DNA of 64,000 nt from Rosistilla carotiformis (GTDB lineage Bacteria > Planctomycetota > Planctomycetia > Pirellulales > Pirellulaceae): NCBI RefSeq assembly GCF_007753095.1, contig NZ_CP036348.1:1488001-1552000 (forward strand), given 5' to 3'. Every line of letters starts with the position of its first letter. The first letter of the stretch is position 1. Shown in pieces: positions 22,029 to 31,072 of this stretch. Both the position numbers and the translations under genes were made by a program. The notes under the pieces are model-generated. The model saw only the letters and a program-made list of their open reading frames with translations. It was not told where the DNA came from and did not search any database.

Positions 22029-23064
22029 GTTCGTCGCTTTCCGAGACGAGCGGTTTGGTCCGGGGCGTCTTCCGCTTGCCTAAGACCATCAGCCCGATGA
22101 TCGTCAACGAGACGCCGATCACCATCGATTGCGTGATCCGTTCGTGAAAGATCAGCACGCCAGCGATCGCCGCCATCGCGACCTGGGTCACGTTTAACAG
22201 GTTCACCACGACGACCGAAACGACCTGCAACGCAACGGTCAGCAGGAAGAAGGCGATCAGGTTGAATAGCCCGGCGGCTAACATCACCAACCACTGGTTT
22301 GCCGTCGTCGCCGCCAATCCCTCCGGGCCAACTCGCATCAGCGCGATCGTCGATAGCCCGAACGTGCCGATCAGCCCGCTGACAAACATCGTCGTCGCGA
22401 CCGCCATCCCGCTCAACAGACTGCGGCGGACCATCGTTCCCAGGAACGAAAACGCGAGCCCCGAGATCGAGACGGCGATCACGCCGCTGGCGATCTGCAG
22501 CGGTGTCAGGTCGTCGCGGACCGCGCTGCGACCGCTACCCAATGAGAGGATCGCGGTCGCTAGGATCAGGACCACGATCGCGATCACCGATCGTGTCGTG
22601 ACCCGTTCTCCAAGAAAGATCCGCCCAAAGATCGCCCCTCCGATCACCATCGTCCCCAAGGTGATCGGCACCGCCAGCGCCAGGCCGACGATGCTCAACG
22701 AATACTGGAACGAACAGTTGCCGACAAATTGACCGACCAGGCAGCCGGCGATCAGGTACCCGATCGCCGATCGCTGCGGAGCCAAAACGACGCCGCGGTT
22801 CCACAGCAAGAAAACGCCCGGCGCCATCCCAACCATCGTCGGAACCGCTTTGGCTGCCGTCACCAAGATCGGGTCCAGGTCGCTCGCCTGCCGCAGCGCG
22901 ATGTTGGCCAACGTGTAACCGACAGCCGCCAACAGGCAATAGATCACGCCGACAGTGTAAGAGATCGGAGCCGCGATCGGTTGAGGTGGGATGGCGTTGG
23001 CTGCTGCGACGGTCGCCTCCGACGTCTCCAACGGTTGCGATAACGTTTCGTTTGTTGAACTCAC
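22021..23064 (-). CDS. DMT-superfamily (EamA) transporter
   Basis: 347 residues from a GTG start, with about ten membrane helices in two EamA-like halves (YTVGVIYCLLAAVGYTLANIALR… and GVIAVSISGLAFSFLGTMVRR … AAIAGVLIFHERITQSMVIGVSLTIIGLMVLG). The helix-9/10 pattern 'VAAIAGVLIFHERIT' is typical of the family. The GTG overlaps the TGA of queD (GTGA), so the two are translationally coupled. DMT proteins export or import small metabolites; coupling to queD suggests a pterin or deazapurine intermediate, but this is inference. Confidence 0.88.
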   Translation of the reverse strand: MSSTNETLSQPLETSEATVAAANAIPPQPIAAPISYTVGVIYCLLAAVGYTLANIALRQASDLDPILVTAAKAVPTMVGMAPGVFLLWNRGVVLAPQRSAIGYLIAGCLVGQFVGNCSFQYSLSIVGLALAVPITLGTMVIGGAIFGRIFLGERVTTRSVIAIVVLILATAILSLGSGRSAVRDDLTPLQIASGVIAVSISGLAFSFLGTMVRRSLLSGMAVATTMFVSGLIGTFGLSTIALMRVGPEGLAATTANQWLVMLAAGLFNLIAFFLLTVALQVVSVVVVNLLNVTQVAMAAIAGVLIFHERITQSMVIGVSLTIIGLMVLGKRKTPRTKPLVSESDEPT

Positions 23065-23489
23065 CCTCGCGTCACTTCCGAACAGCTCTCCTCGGATTCC
23101 CAGATCACGACTTTGCTGGCATGCGTTCCGGTGTCATGCAGCAGTTCGGGACTGACGACTTCCAGCAGATAGCGGGCCATGTTTTCGGAGGTCGGATTGT
23201 AGGGCAATTCAAAGACGCGGCAGGGTTCGACCATGCGGATCGCCCGCAGGCCGTTGGTGTCTTGATCCCAGAGCACAAAGGCGTGGTCCCAGTTCTCGTC
23301 GATCCAGCCTTTGAACTTTCGCTTCAGCACGCCGAAGTCGATGATCCGCCCGACATCGTCTTGGACTTCGCCGGTCACATAGAATTCAGCGACGTAGTTG
23401 TGCCCGTGGAAATGGACGCACTTGCCGTCGTGTCCAACCAACCGATGACCTGCACAGAAACGAATACGACGCATCACGGTCAGACCCAT
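23061..23489 (-). CDS. queD: 6-carboxy-5,6,7,8-tetrahydropterin synthase
   Basis: 142 residues (ATG 23489; another in-frame ATG at 23474). Converts 7,8-dihydroneopterin triphosphate to 6-carboxytetrahydropterin, the second step toward queuosine. The zinc ligands are visible: His in CAGHRL and both His of HFHGHN. The motif CVHFHGH fits CxxxHGH of the QueD subfamily of 6-pyruvoyl-tetrahydropterin synthase-like proteins. NPTSENMARYL and the terminal VVIWESEESC supply the other conserved residues. No other que gene lies within the window. It is the first gene of a two-gene unit with the DMT transporter. Confidence 0.9.
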   Translation of the reverse strand: MGLTVMRRIRFCAGHRLVGHDGKCVHFHGHNYVAEFYVTGEVQDDVGRIIDFGVLKRKFKGWIDENWDHAFVLWDQDTNGLRAIRMVEPCRVFELPYNPTSENMARYLLEVVSPELLHDTGTHASKVVIWESEESCSEVTRG

Positions 23490-23954
23490 AGCGATCACAA
23501 TCTCCCACGAACCAAAGAACGAAGCACCTCCCCAAAGTTCTATCCTAAGCCGCAGCGTCAGCTTTGGACAAACGGGGGTCGCGAAAATTCAGTGCGATGG
23601 AAGTGCTTGTGCGCAGGAGACCGCCGCAATCATCCGATGTCGTTTCATCACGTCCCCATCGGGCCGCTTTTATTAAGGTTCAGCGATGATCGCTCGCTGT
23701 CGCGAAGGGGACGGTTGCGATTTGTGCCGTGAGCGACGCGCGGGGCGTTGCCCACGCGGTTAACGCAATACCGTTCAATGAAGCGTAGTGGACGAGGTTA
23801 CGAGTCCTTTTGCATCAGGCCCAATCGCGGGGACTCGTAACCTCGTCCACTACATCCCGCGGCTAATTCTTTCGACGGTCCGAGGCTCCTTCGTTGAACG
23901 GTATTGCGGTTAAACAAGAACGGTGAGTGGCCGCAATGGTTGGTGCGGCCTGGG
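23490..23954. other. Intergenic region holding the inverted-repeat element
   Basis: About 465 bp between queD (start) and the DUF1501 gene (end), both on the minus strand. The right half is the nested inverted repeat; the left part (23490–23759) shows no gene. Confidence 0.5.
23760..23913. repeat. Nested inverted repeat, MITE-like (154 bp)
   Basis: Outer arms 23760–23783 and 23889–23913 are inverted copies of a ~24-bp sequence beginning TTAAC(C)GCAATACCGTTCAA, with two differences. Just inside lie arms 23785–23807 and 23831–23853, which are a perfect 23-bp inverted repeat beginning GTAGTGGACGAGG. The inner loop is 23 nt. It could be a miniature transposable element or a long structured RNA. 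No transposase is nearby and no obvious target duplication is seen. Confidence 0.85.
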
Positions 23955-25415
23955 TTAGGCTAGCACTTGATGGATCGGTTCGGCTCCTTCGACACCGACT
24001 AGTTTTTGATCCAGCCCGCCGAAGAAGTAGGTCAGGTGGTTGGGATCGAATCCCAATCGGTCGAGGATCGTGGCGTGCAGGTTCTTGACGTGGTAGCGGT
24101 TTTCGACAGCGGCGGATCCCAGTTCGTCGGTCTTGCCGACGCTGACGCCCCCCTTGATCCCGCCGCCAGCCATCCACATCGTGAAGCCGTAGGCATTGTG
24201 ATCCCGGCCGGTTCCCTTCTCGTATTCGGCGGTCGGTTGGCGGCCGAATTCGCCCCCCCAGACGACCAGCGTCGAATCGAGCATCCCGCGCTGCTTGAGG
24301 TCCTTCAGCAGTGCGGCGATCGGTTTGTCGGTCTCCGCCGCGTGCAGGTTGTGGTTGACGGCGATGTCGTTGTGAGCATCCCAGTTGTCGTCGTTGTGAG
24401 CGCCGCCGCTGTAGATCTGCACGCAGCGGACGCCCCGTTCGACCAGCCGCCGCGCCATCAGACACTGCTTGCCGAAGGTCTTCGACTTTTCATCGTTCAT
24501 CCCGTAATCGTCGATCGTTCGAGCGTCTTCCTTCGAGAGGTCGACGGCGTCGGGAGCCGCGGCTTGCATCTGATAAGCCAGTTCGTAACTGCTGATCCTT
24601 GCCGCCAAATCGGTATTTTCGATCCGCGCCGCCTGATGCTGTTCGTTGTACTTCCGCATCGTGTCCAACAGATCGCGTTGCAACGTGTCGGTCATGCCAG
24701 CTTGCGGTTTCAGGTTCAGGATCGGCGATCCGTTGCTCTTCATGACCGTCGCTTGGTAGTGAGCCGGCATGAAACCGCTGCTCCAGTTCTTCGCGCCGCT
24801 GATCGGTCCGCCTCGCGGGTCCAACATGACGACAAACCCGGGCAGGTTTTGGTTGACGGTTCCCAGGCCGTAATTGACCCACGATCCCAGGCAGGGGCTG
24901 CCGCTGAGGATCCGGCCGCTGTTCATCTGGAGCATCGCCGAACCGTGGATCGGCGAATCGGCGGTCATCGAATGGATGAACGCGATGTCGTCGACGCAGG
25001 TTCCCAAGTTGGGAAACAGATCGCTGACCCACTTGCCACACTCGCCGTACTGCTTGAAGTCCCAACGCGGTTCGACGATCCGTCCCTTGTTCTTATGTCC
25101 GCCGCGCCCAAACGTTTTGACCTCGATCGACTTGTTGTCCATCCCTTTCATCGCTGGTTTGTAATCAAACGTATCGATGTGGCTGGGGCCGCCATACATG
25201 TACAGGAAGATCACCGACTTGGCTTTCGCAGGCAGCGGCGGTTGCTTGGGGGCGAGCGGATTTTCCCAAGCGGTCTTGCCGTCGGCAGCGACCGTTTGCG
25301 TTCCCAGGAACGAGTCGCCAAGCATCGTGGCCAATGCGGTTCCGGTGAAGCCGCAGCCCATTTCCCATAGAGCTTGACGGCGAGTGCGACGGCAGAATTC
25401 GTTGTTGGTTGTCAT
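23955..25415 (-). CDS. DUF1501 protein (secreted, Tat-type leader)
   Basis: 486 residues from ATG 25415. The leader MTTNNEFCRRTRRQALWEMGCGFTGTALA has a twin-arginine-like R-R start followed by a hydrophobic stretch. The DUF1501 (PF07394) hallmarks follow: SVIFLYMYGGPSHIDTFDYKP, GKWVSDLFPNL, FIHSMTADSPIHGSAMLQMNSG, GSWVNYGLGT, RRLVERGVRCVQIYSGGAHNDDNWDAHND, VVWGGEFGRQPTAE, RDHNAYGFTMWMAGGG. The family is placed near alkaline phosphatases/sulfatases, with no activity established. It follows the DUF1549/DUF1553 gene by 104 nt, the standard planctomycete pairing, and presumably acts with it outside the cytoplasm. Confidence 0.93.
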   Translation of the reverse strand: MTTNNEFCRRTRRQALWEMGCGFTGTALATMLGDSFLGTQTVAADGKTAWENPLAPKQPPLPAKAKSVIFLYMYGGPSHIDTFDYKPAMKGMDNKSIEVKTFGRGGHKNKGRIVEPRWDFKQYGECGKWVSDLFPNLGTCVDDIAFIHSMTADSPIHGSAMLQMNSGRILSGSPCLGSWVNYGLGTVNQNLPGFVVMLDPRGGPISGAKNWSSGFMPAHYQATVMKSNGSPILNLKPQAGMTDTLQRDLLDTMRKYNEQHQAARIENTDLAARISSYELAYQMQAAAPDAVDLSKEDARTIDDYGMNDEKSKTFGKQCLMARRLVERGVRCVQIYSGGAHNDDNWDAHNDIAVNHNLHAAETDKPIAALLKDLKQRGMLDSTLVVWGGEFGRQPTAEYEKGTGRDHNAYGFTMWMAGGGIKGGVSVGKTDELGSAAVENRYHVKNLHATILDRLGFDPNHLTYFFGGLDQKLVGVEGAEPIHQVLA

Positions 25416-25519
25416 CGGATAGAGCCTGTTAGCAGGTGGAGCGTGAAAGTGGTTTCCGCGTCGAGGGACCATGCTTCGGTGGAGGCATCGCGGAAGATTC
25501 GTCAGCAGTCAAACGCGTG

Positions 25520-28027
25520 TCAGTCCAGATAGATAAACTCGTTCAAATTCAAGGCGACCAAACAGAACAGTTCCAAGCCGCGGCGTTGGTCGACCTGGTG
25601 TTCGGATCGCAGACGTTGCATCAGTTCGACGCCCCAGGCGATCTCTTGTTCGCTGGCGTCGCGTTGCAGCACGCGTCGCAGCGCCACCGCGACGCGATCG
25701 GCAGCGTCTCCCGCGGGAGCTTCACGCTCTGCCAGATCGGCGAGGTCGGACGATTGTTGCACCAGGTAGTCGCTGTTAAACATTCCCAACGCTTGCGTCG
25801 GTTGGATCGTTGCAAAACGGACGGGGCAGGTGAAATCGGTATCGGCGGCGTCGAAGTTCATCAGCAACGGAACGCCGAGGGAGCGTTTGATGTGAATGTA
25901 AACGCTGCGTCGGGCGCGTTCGGCGTCGCTGCTTTTGCCCCAACCGGCTCCCGGTCGCGACTGACCTGCCAGGACCTCCGCTTCGATGATCGGGTAGATG
26001 CTGGGACCGCCTTTGCTGAGGTTCAACTTGCCGGTCGCGGCGAGCATCGAGTCGCGGATCTCTTCGGCGCTCAACCGCCGCGATTCGAATCGCCAGAAGT
26101 AATCGTTGGTCGGATCGGCGGCAAACGCTTCGTCGCGACTGTCCGATGTCATCCGGTAGGCACTGCTGGTGACAAGCATCCGGTGCAGCGGTTTCAGATG
26201 CCAATCGGCGCGAATCAATTCGCTGGCCAGATAGTCGAGCAACAGCGGATGGGTTGGGGGAGCCCCTTGGAAACCGAAGTCGTTGGGAGTGCGGACGATC
26301 CCGCGACCGAAGTGGTATTGCCACAACCGGTTGGCCAGCACGCGAGCGGTCATCGGATTGCTGTCGCTGACCAACCAATCGGCCAGCACGATTCGGCGTC
26401 CCGAGGTTTCAGGATTCGGACTGGCAGGAATCTCGGGCGTTTGGCCACCCAAAATTTCGGGGAAGCCCGGTTCTACCGGATCGGCCGGCGCGTGCGGATT
26501 GCCGCGCGTCAGCACAAACGTCGGGCGAGCTTGCGAACCGATCTCGGTCACGCACAACGCCATTCCCACCTCGGCTGGTTTGTTCCGCTCGATTTCGGTC
26601 AACCGCTTCCGAGCGGCGACGTATTGGTCATATTTCGCTCGGTCGATCAGCTTGCCAACCCGTTTGCCCACGATCGCTTCGCGGTTCATTTGGTAAGCGA
26701 AGTCCTCTTTCTCGACAGGTTGGAAATCGGGCTGGACCTGTTTCTCGATCTCGCGAATCGTCTTTTCCAACTCGCGGCGTTCGTTCTCGTAACGCTTCTT
26801 CGCCTCGGTATATTGACGCCCCTGGCTGGGCGGAACCATTGGACGCAGCGAGTTCTGGCGGACCGAATCGCCGCTGCGAACGCCCAGCCGATTCAGGCCG
26901 GAGAAGAAGGAGAGCATCCGGTAATAATCGGCGTGCGGGATCGGATCGATCTTGTGTTCGTGGCAGCGAGCGCAATGGACGGTCAGCCCCAGGAAGACCT
27001 GGCTGGTCGTCCCGACGATGTCATCCATGTCGTCGTAAAACGCAAGCTCTTTGTCGGCTGGTTCGTCATCCCAGATCCCAAGCCGATGGTAACCGGTCGC
27101 GACCAACCGCTCCGGCTTAAATTCCATCTCGTCGCCGGCGATCTGTTCGCGCGTAAAATCGTCGAACGGTTTGTCGGCGTTCAGCGAATCGATCACGTAG
27201 TCGCGGAAACGCCAGACCTCGGGTTTGGCGTCGTCCCGTTCGTAGCTGTTCGTTTCGGCATAGCGAACCAGATCCATCCAGTGCCGCCCCCAACGCTCGC
27301 CGTATTCGGGCGAAGCGAGCAAGTTGTCAACGATCTTCTGATAAGCGAGATCGCTCGGGTCGGCTTCGAATTCTTGGATCGCTTCGATGCTTGGCGGCAG
27401 TCCGGTCAGGTCGTAATAGACGCGGCGCAGCAGACCGCGCGGCGAGATCTCGCCGTTGGGCTGCAGTCCATTTTCAGCCAAACGATTCAAGATGAAGCGA
27501 TCGGTCGGCGTCCGCGCCCAGCCCGCGTCATCGGTCGCTGGAACCGGCGGATTTTGGATCGGTTGGAAGGACCAAAACTTGCGGTCCTCGTCGGTGACGC
27601 GCGAGCCGGGAGATTCGTGAACCGGGGCGTCGTCGTCGCCGATCATGTCGGCTGGATAGGGCGAACCCATCGCAACCCAACGGGCGATCAACGCGATCGT
27701 CTCATCGGGCAACTTGCCCGACGGCGGCATCTCGTACGATTCGAAGCGAACCGCTTCCAGCAGGATGCTCTGCTCGGGAGCGTCCATGTCGATCCCCGAA
27801 CCGCTGTCGCCGCCGCGGACCAGAGCCGAACGGGAATCGAGTTTCAGCCCACCTTTTTCCTTATCGCCGCCGTGACACTTGAAGCAATGTTCCTCGAGGA
27901 CGGGCAGGATCGAGTCATTGAAGAACGCGACCTGCTCGGCACCGGGGGCTGCAGCGTCGTCGGCTAGCAGTCCAGTCGGCGTGACAATCAGTCGTAGAGC
28001 GATGACGTAAAAACACAGTCTGTTCAT
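25520..28027 (-). CDS. Planctomycete cytochrome-type DUF1549/DUF1553 protein (PSD1 type)
   Basis: 835 residues with a signal peptide (MNRLCFYVIALRLIVTPTGLLA). Domain order: planctomycete cytochrome C-like domain with haem-binding CFKCH (48–52) and the distal ESYEMPPSGKLP; DUF1549 (about 165–370: TPTDRFILNRLAENGLQPN … RRVYYDLTGLPPSIEAIQEF … RWGRHWMDLVRYAET); a second Cys motif CARCHEHKIDPI (about 345); then DUF1553 (RIVLADWLVSDSNPMTARVLANRLWQYHFGRGIVRTPNDFG, LLVTSSAYRMTS). Usual length for the family. Likely a secreted c-type cytochrome partnered with the DUF1501 protein; the reaction is unknown, though these pairs are often linked to polysaccharide degradation. Confidence 0.93.
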   Translation of the reverse strand: MNRLCFYVIALRLIVTPTGLLADDAAAPGAEQVAFFNDSILPVLEEHCFKCHGGDKEKGGLKLDSRSALVRGGDSGSGIDMDAPEQSILLEAVRFESYEMPPSGKLPDETIALIARWVAMGSPYPADMIGDDDAPVHESPGSRVTDEDRKFWSFQPIQNPPVPATDDAGWARTPTDRFILNRLAENGLQPNGEISPRGLLRRVYYDLTGLPPSIEAIQEFEADPSDLAYQKIVDNLLASPEYGERWGRHWMDLVRYAETNSYERDDAKPEVWRFRDYVIDSLNADKPFDDFTREQIAGDEMEFKPERLVATGYHRLGIWDDEPADKELAFYDDMDDIVGTTSQVFLGLTVHCARCHEHKIDPIPHADYYRMLSFFSGLNRLGVRSGDSVRQNSLRPMVPPSQGRQYTEAKKRYENERRELEKTIREIEKQVQPDFQPVEKEDFAYQMNREAIVGKRVGKLIDRAKYDQYVAARKRLTEIERNKPAEVGMALCVTEIGSQARPTFVLTRGNPHAPADPVEPGFPEILGGQTPEIPASPNPETSGRRIVLADWLVSDSNPMTARVLANRLWQYHFGRGIVRTPNDFGFQGAPPTHPLLLDYLASELIRADWHLKPLHRMLVTSSAYRMTSDSRDEAFAADPTNDYFWRFESRRLSAEEIRDSMLAATGKLNLSKGGPSIYPIIEAEVLAGQSRPGAGWGKSSDAERARRSVYIHIKRSLGVPLLMNFDAADTDFTCPVRFATIQPTQALGMFNSDYLVQQSSDLADLAEREAPAGDAADRVAVALRRVLQRDASEQEIAWGVELMQRLRSEHQVDQRRGLELFCLVALNLNEFIYLD

Positions 28028-28389
28028 GATATGCTCGGTTTTCGCAAAGCGGTGGGCATGTCAGCGTTGACGCTGTGGCACAGGGTGGGTGTTCGGCATT
28101 ATAGTGCACCGGCGATGAATTTAAAAGTTTCTTGCTCGGGAATCGGGATCGAATTCGCGCCGAGAGTCGCTCGCCATCGCGGCCCACGTTTTTGGGGGGC
28201 CTGTGTTGATTGAGGTTCATTATACGAGCGATCTGCGGGGGCGGTGAATGATTGCATTGCGGGGGTGCCCGTGACGCGGCGGTGGACTAGAATCGGCACT
28301 TCCCAAGATTTGCAACGCTGCGATTTTGCAGCGATTCGCCTCTCCTACCCTCTCCTTCCGAGATCCTGCACAACGGAGTTCGTGTCACG
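28028..28389. other. Divergent promoter region
   Basis: About 360 bp between the DUF1553 gene (-) and the MFS transporter (+). It holds the TATAAT candidate at 28098–28103; no gene or repeat was seen. Confidence 0.5.
28098..28103 (-). promoter_or_regulatory. Possible -10 element of the DUF1553/DUF1501 operon
   Basis: A perfect TATAAT on the minus strand about 71 nt before the ATG of the DUF1549/DUF1553 gene. The expected -35 position (28121–28126) reads TTTTAA, a poor match, so this is only a candidate. Confidence 0.3.
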
Positions 28390-29802
28390 ATGAGCACTGC
28401 CGCCCCCACGTCCCAGTCGAACATGACGACGCGATTGTCGATCATGATGTTCCTCCAGTTTTTCGCCTGGGGTGCATGGTTTGCAACGCTGGCCCTGGCC
28501 TTGGGGAGTAACGGATTGGCGGAATTCACCGGCGGTGCTTACGAAAGCGCTCCGATCGCGGCGATCTTCGCTCCTTTATTCCTGGGGCTGATCGCCGACC
28601 GATTCTTCGCTTCCGAAAGAGTGATGGGAGTCCTGTTGCTGATCGGCGGCGGAATCATGTGCATGCTCCCTTCGATCGCGGCGAAGGGAGATGGCACGTT
28701 GATGGTCCGTTTGATGATCGCTTATATGTGTTGCTACATGCCGACGCTGGGGCTCAGTAACACGATCGCTTTCACTCACATTCCCGACCAAAACCACTTC
28801 CCCAAGATTCGTGTCTGGGGAACGATCGGTTGGATCGTTGCCGGGCTGACGCTTGGATTCGCGGGATGGTCCGATTCGTTGAACATCTTCTGGTTGGGAG
28901 CGATCAGCAGCATTTTGCTAGGCCTGTACAGCTTCACCCTGCCCCACACGCCACCGCCCGCGAAGGACAAGCCGTTGGACTTCCGATCGCTGTTGATGCT
29001 GGATGCCTTTGGGATGATGAAGAGTCCTGGGTTTCTGGTGTTTGCGATCTGTTCGATGCTGATCTGCATCCCGTTGGGTTATTATTACGGTCAGACCTCC
29101 GCTTACCTGGGGGCCGCCGGCTTTACCGAACCGGGTTCGACGATGACGCTGGGACAGATGTCGGAGATCTTCTTTATGATCTTGATCCCGTTCTTCTTCC
29201 GTAAGTTGGGCGTCAAGTTGATGCTGATGATCGGTATGGCCAGCTGGGTGCTGCGTTATCTGTTGTTCGCGATGGGAGCTCCCGATCAAGTCACCTGGAT
29301 GTTGCTGTTGGGCGTTGCGCTACACGGTATCTGTTACGACTTCTTCTTCGTTACAGGATTCATGTACACCGACAACAAAGCGCCACGCGAGATCCGCGGC
29401 CAGGCGCAAAGCTTGCTCGTTTTCTTGACGCAGGGATTGGGGCTGTTCTTCGGTTTCCGCTTTGCGTTTGGCGCCAACTTCCCCTTCACCAACATTCCGT
29501 TGCCAACACGGATCGGTGAATATGGCGCCGCACCGGGGCCGGAGCTTGCCGAACAGATCTCCGCGCTTCGCGCCGACGCAGCGACGCCAACCTTCCTGGA
29601 GAGCCTGATGAACATGTTTAACAAGGGCTATCCGGAGGGATTGGACACGGCAGCCTATGTCGTTCCCGCGATGCAGGATTGGAAAAACTATTGGATCTTT
29701 CCGGCGATTTTGGCCTCGGCTGTCTTCGTGTTGTTTACCGTAGGCTTTTGGGATCGAATGACCCCCGCAGCCGAAGAGGAAGCGACGACGGAAGAGGCGT
29801 AA
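28390..29802 (+). CDS. MFS transporter, nucleoside:H+ symporter (NupG/XapB) family
   Basis: 470 residues with about 12 membrane helices. The N-terminal pattern MFLQFFAWGAWFATLALALGS, the conserved SAPIAAIFAPLFLGLIADRFF and YMPTLGLSNTIAFTHI…FPKIRVWGTIGWIVAGL match the PF03825 nucleoside symporter family. The central loop TPPPAKDKPLDFRSLL is cytoplasmic. An extra ~70-residue periplasmic insertion (NFPFTNIPLPTRIGEYGAAPGPELAEQ … TAAYVVPAMQDWKNYW) precedes the last helix. Planctomycete members probably transport nucleosides or sugars; substrate unproved. The ThuA gene follows 45 nt downstream and may be co-transcribed. Confidence 0.88.
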   Translation: MSTAAPTSQSNMTTRLSIMMFLQFFAWGAWFATLALALGSNGLAEFTGGAYESAPIAAIFAPLFLGLIADRFFASERVMGVLLLIGGGIMCMLPSIAAKGDGTLMVRLMIAYMCCYMPTLGLSNTIAFTHIPDQNHFPKIRVWGTIGWIVAGLTLGFAGWSDSLNIFWLGAISSILLGLYSFTLPHTPPPAKDKPLDFRSLLMLDAFGMMKSPGFLVFAICSMLICIPLGYYYGQTSAYLGAAGFTEPGSTMTLGQMSEIFFMILIPFFFRKLGVKLMLMIGMASWVLRYLLFAMGAPDQVTWMLLLGVALHGICYDFFFVTGFMYTDNKAPREIRGQAQSLLVFLTQGLGLFFGFRFAFGANFPFTNIPLPTRIGEYGAAPGPELAEQISALRADAATPTFLESLMNMFNKGYPEGLDTAAYVVPAMQDWKNYWIFPAILASAVFVLFTVGFWDRMTPAAEEEATTEEA

Positions 29803-29847
29803 TTCCGTCGCCGGCCGCGCGACAACCCACTGCTATTCTGGAGACCG

Positions 29848-30621
29848 ATGACGATGTTGAATCGAGCGAACCTATTCTGTCTGGCTGTCAGTTTCACTCT
29901 GGCCAGCCTTGGCGGTCTGCGAGCCGACGACGCGAAGTCGGCGGCGGCGCGTTCGATCAACGTCTTGTTGGTCACCGGCGGTTGTTGCCACGATTACGAC
30001 TTTCAAGCCAAAGCGATCCAATTGGCTGCGGCCGAGCGGGGGCTGAAGGTTCAGTGGACGGTGGTTAACGACGGCGGCACCGGCACGACGGCAGAGATCG
30101 ATCTCTACAAGAACGTCGATTGGTCGCAGGGCTTTGACGTGGTGATTCACAACGAATGTTTCGCCAACACGACCGATCCCGATTACATCCGCAGCATCAC
30201 CGACCCGCACAAAGCGGGAGTCAACGCGGTGGTGATCCATTGTGCAATACACACCTACCGGGCGGCCGATGTCGACGACTGGCGGGAGTTTCTTGGAGTG
30301 ACCAGCCGCAAGCACGAACACAAAAGCAACTACCCGGTCAAGGTCGTTAAGCCCGACCATCCGATCATGGCTGGTTTTCCCAGCGATTACAAAAGCGAGA
30401 CCGACGAGCTGTATGTGATCGAAAAAATTTGGCCCGGGACAACGATCCTCGCCACATCGACAAGCGAAAAGACGGGCAAGGAGCACGGCGTTTATTGGAC
30501 CAACCAATACGGCAAAGCTCGCGTCTTCGGGACCACCTACGGCCATTCCAACGAGACCTTTGGCGATCCCGTTTTTCTGGACACGTTGATCAAAGGTCTC
30601 GCTTGGGCGGCGGGTCAGTAG
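29848..30621 (+). CDS. Secreted ThuA-domain protein
   Basis: 257 residues with a signal peptide (LNRANLFCLAVSFTLASLGGLRA). The ThuA-like domain, a glutamine-amidotransferase-like fold, is shown by INVLLVTGGCCHDYDFQAKAI, FDVVIHNECFANTTDPDY, GVNAVVIHCAIHTYR, HPIMAGFPSDYKSETDELYVI and ARVFGTTYGHSNETF. ThuA was named from trehalose utilisation; in planctomycetes such proteins are common near carbohydrate genes. The Cys-Cys-His at VTGGCCHDY sits where many ThuA proteins have H-x-H. Probably acts outside the cytoplasm; activity unknown. It lies 45 nt after the nucleoside-symporter-like gene. Confidence 0.88.
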   Translation: MTMLNRANLFCLAVSFTLASLGGLRADDAKSAAARSINVLLVTGGCCHDYDFQAKAIQLAAAERGLKVQWTVVNDGGTGTTAEIDLYKNVDWSQGFDVVIHNECFANTTDPDYIRSITDPHKAGVNAVVIHCAIHTYRAADVDDWREFLGVTSRKHEHKSNYPVKVVKPDHPIMAGFPSDYKSETDELYVIEKIWPGTTILATSTSEKTGKEHGVYWTNQYGKARVFGTTYGHSNETFGDPVFLDTLIKGLAWAAGQ

Positions 30622-30832
30622 TGCTATCAGTCGCAGGCCGACTCTAAGGTTCGTAAGCCACGGCAAATCCGTGTTTCAATGTGAGGTAGCGGTCGGCACG
30701 CAATATCGTCCGGTTGTCTGCGGGAACCGGACGTGATCGCGTGCCCGTTCATTCGCCCCACACAAACTCTTGCTAGCCCTGGATCGCAATCGCGTTTGCG
30801 TTGCCGCAGATGGAGCGGAGACGTATGATGGA

Positions 30833-31072
30833 GTGATTCCTACAGTCTTGCGCAACGGGCCGTACCGATTGTTTTTCTATGCAGGTGATCGAGATGAGCC
30901 TGCACACGTTCACGTCGAACGAGATGACTGTGAAGCGAAATTTTGGCTTGATCCTGTGCGGCTTGCGAGAAGTCATGGCTTTGCCCCTCGCGAAGTGAAC
31001 AAGCTTGAGAAACTGATCGCTGATAATCAACAAGCACTTCTGGATAGCTGGGATGAATACTTCAACGGTTGA
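30833..31072 (+). CDS. DUF4160 protein
   Basis: 79-residue protein. The start is taken as GTG 30833 because DUF4160 proteins begin directly with (M)PTVLR and here the sequence is (M)IPTVLRNGPYRLFFYAGDRDEP. The family signature AHVHVERDDCEAKFWLDPVRL follows. The frame is open further upstream to 30770, but those residues do not fit the family. It overlaps the next gene, a DUF2442 protein, by 20 nt. The DUF4160–DUF2442 pairing recurs in many genomes and has the size and overlap of a toxin–antitoxin unit, but I know of no proof. Confidence 0.85.
   Translation: MIPTVLRNGPYRLFFYAGDRDEPAHVHVERDDCEAKFWLDPVRLARSHGFAPREVNKLEKLIADNQQALLDSWDEYFNG

Noticed and set aside
25436-27967. 843-codon plus-strand open frame antisense to the DUF1549/DUF1553 gene
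   Set aside because: It mirrors the real gene in a GC-rich genome; its translation has no family features, while the minus strand shows haem motifs, DUF1549 and DUF1553.
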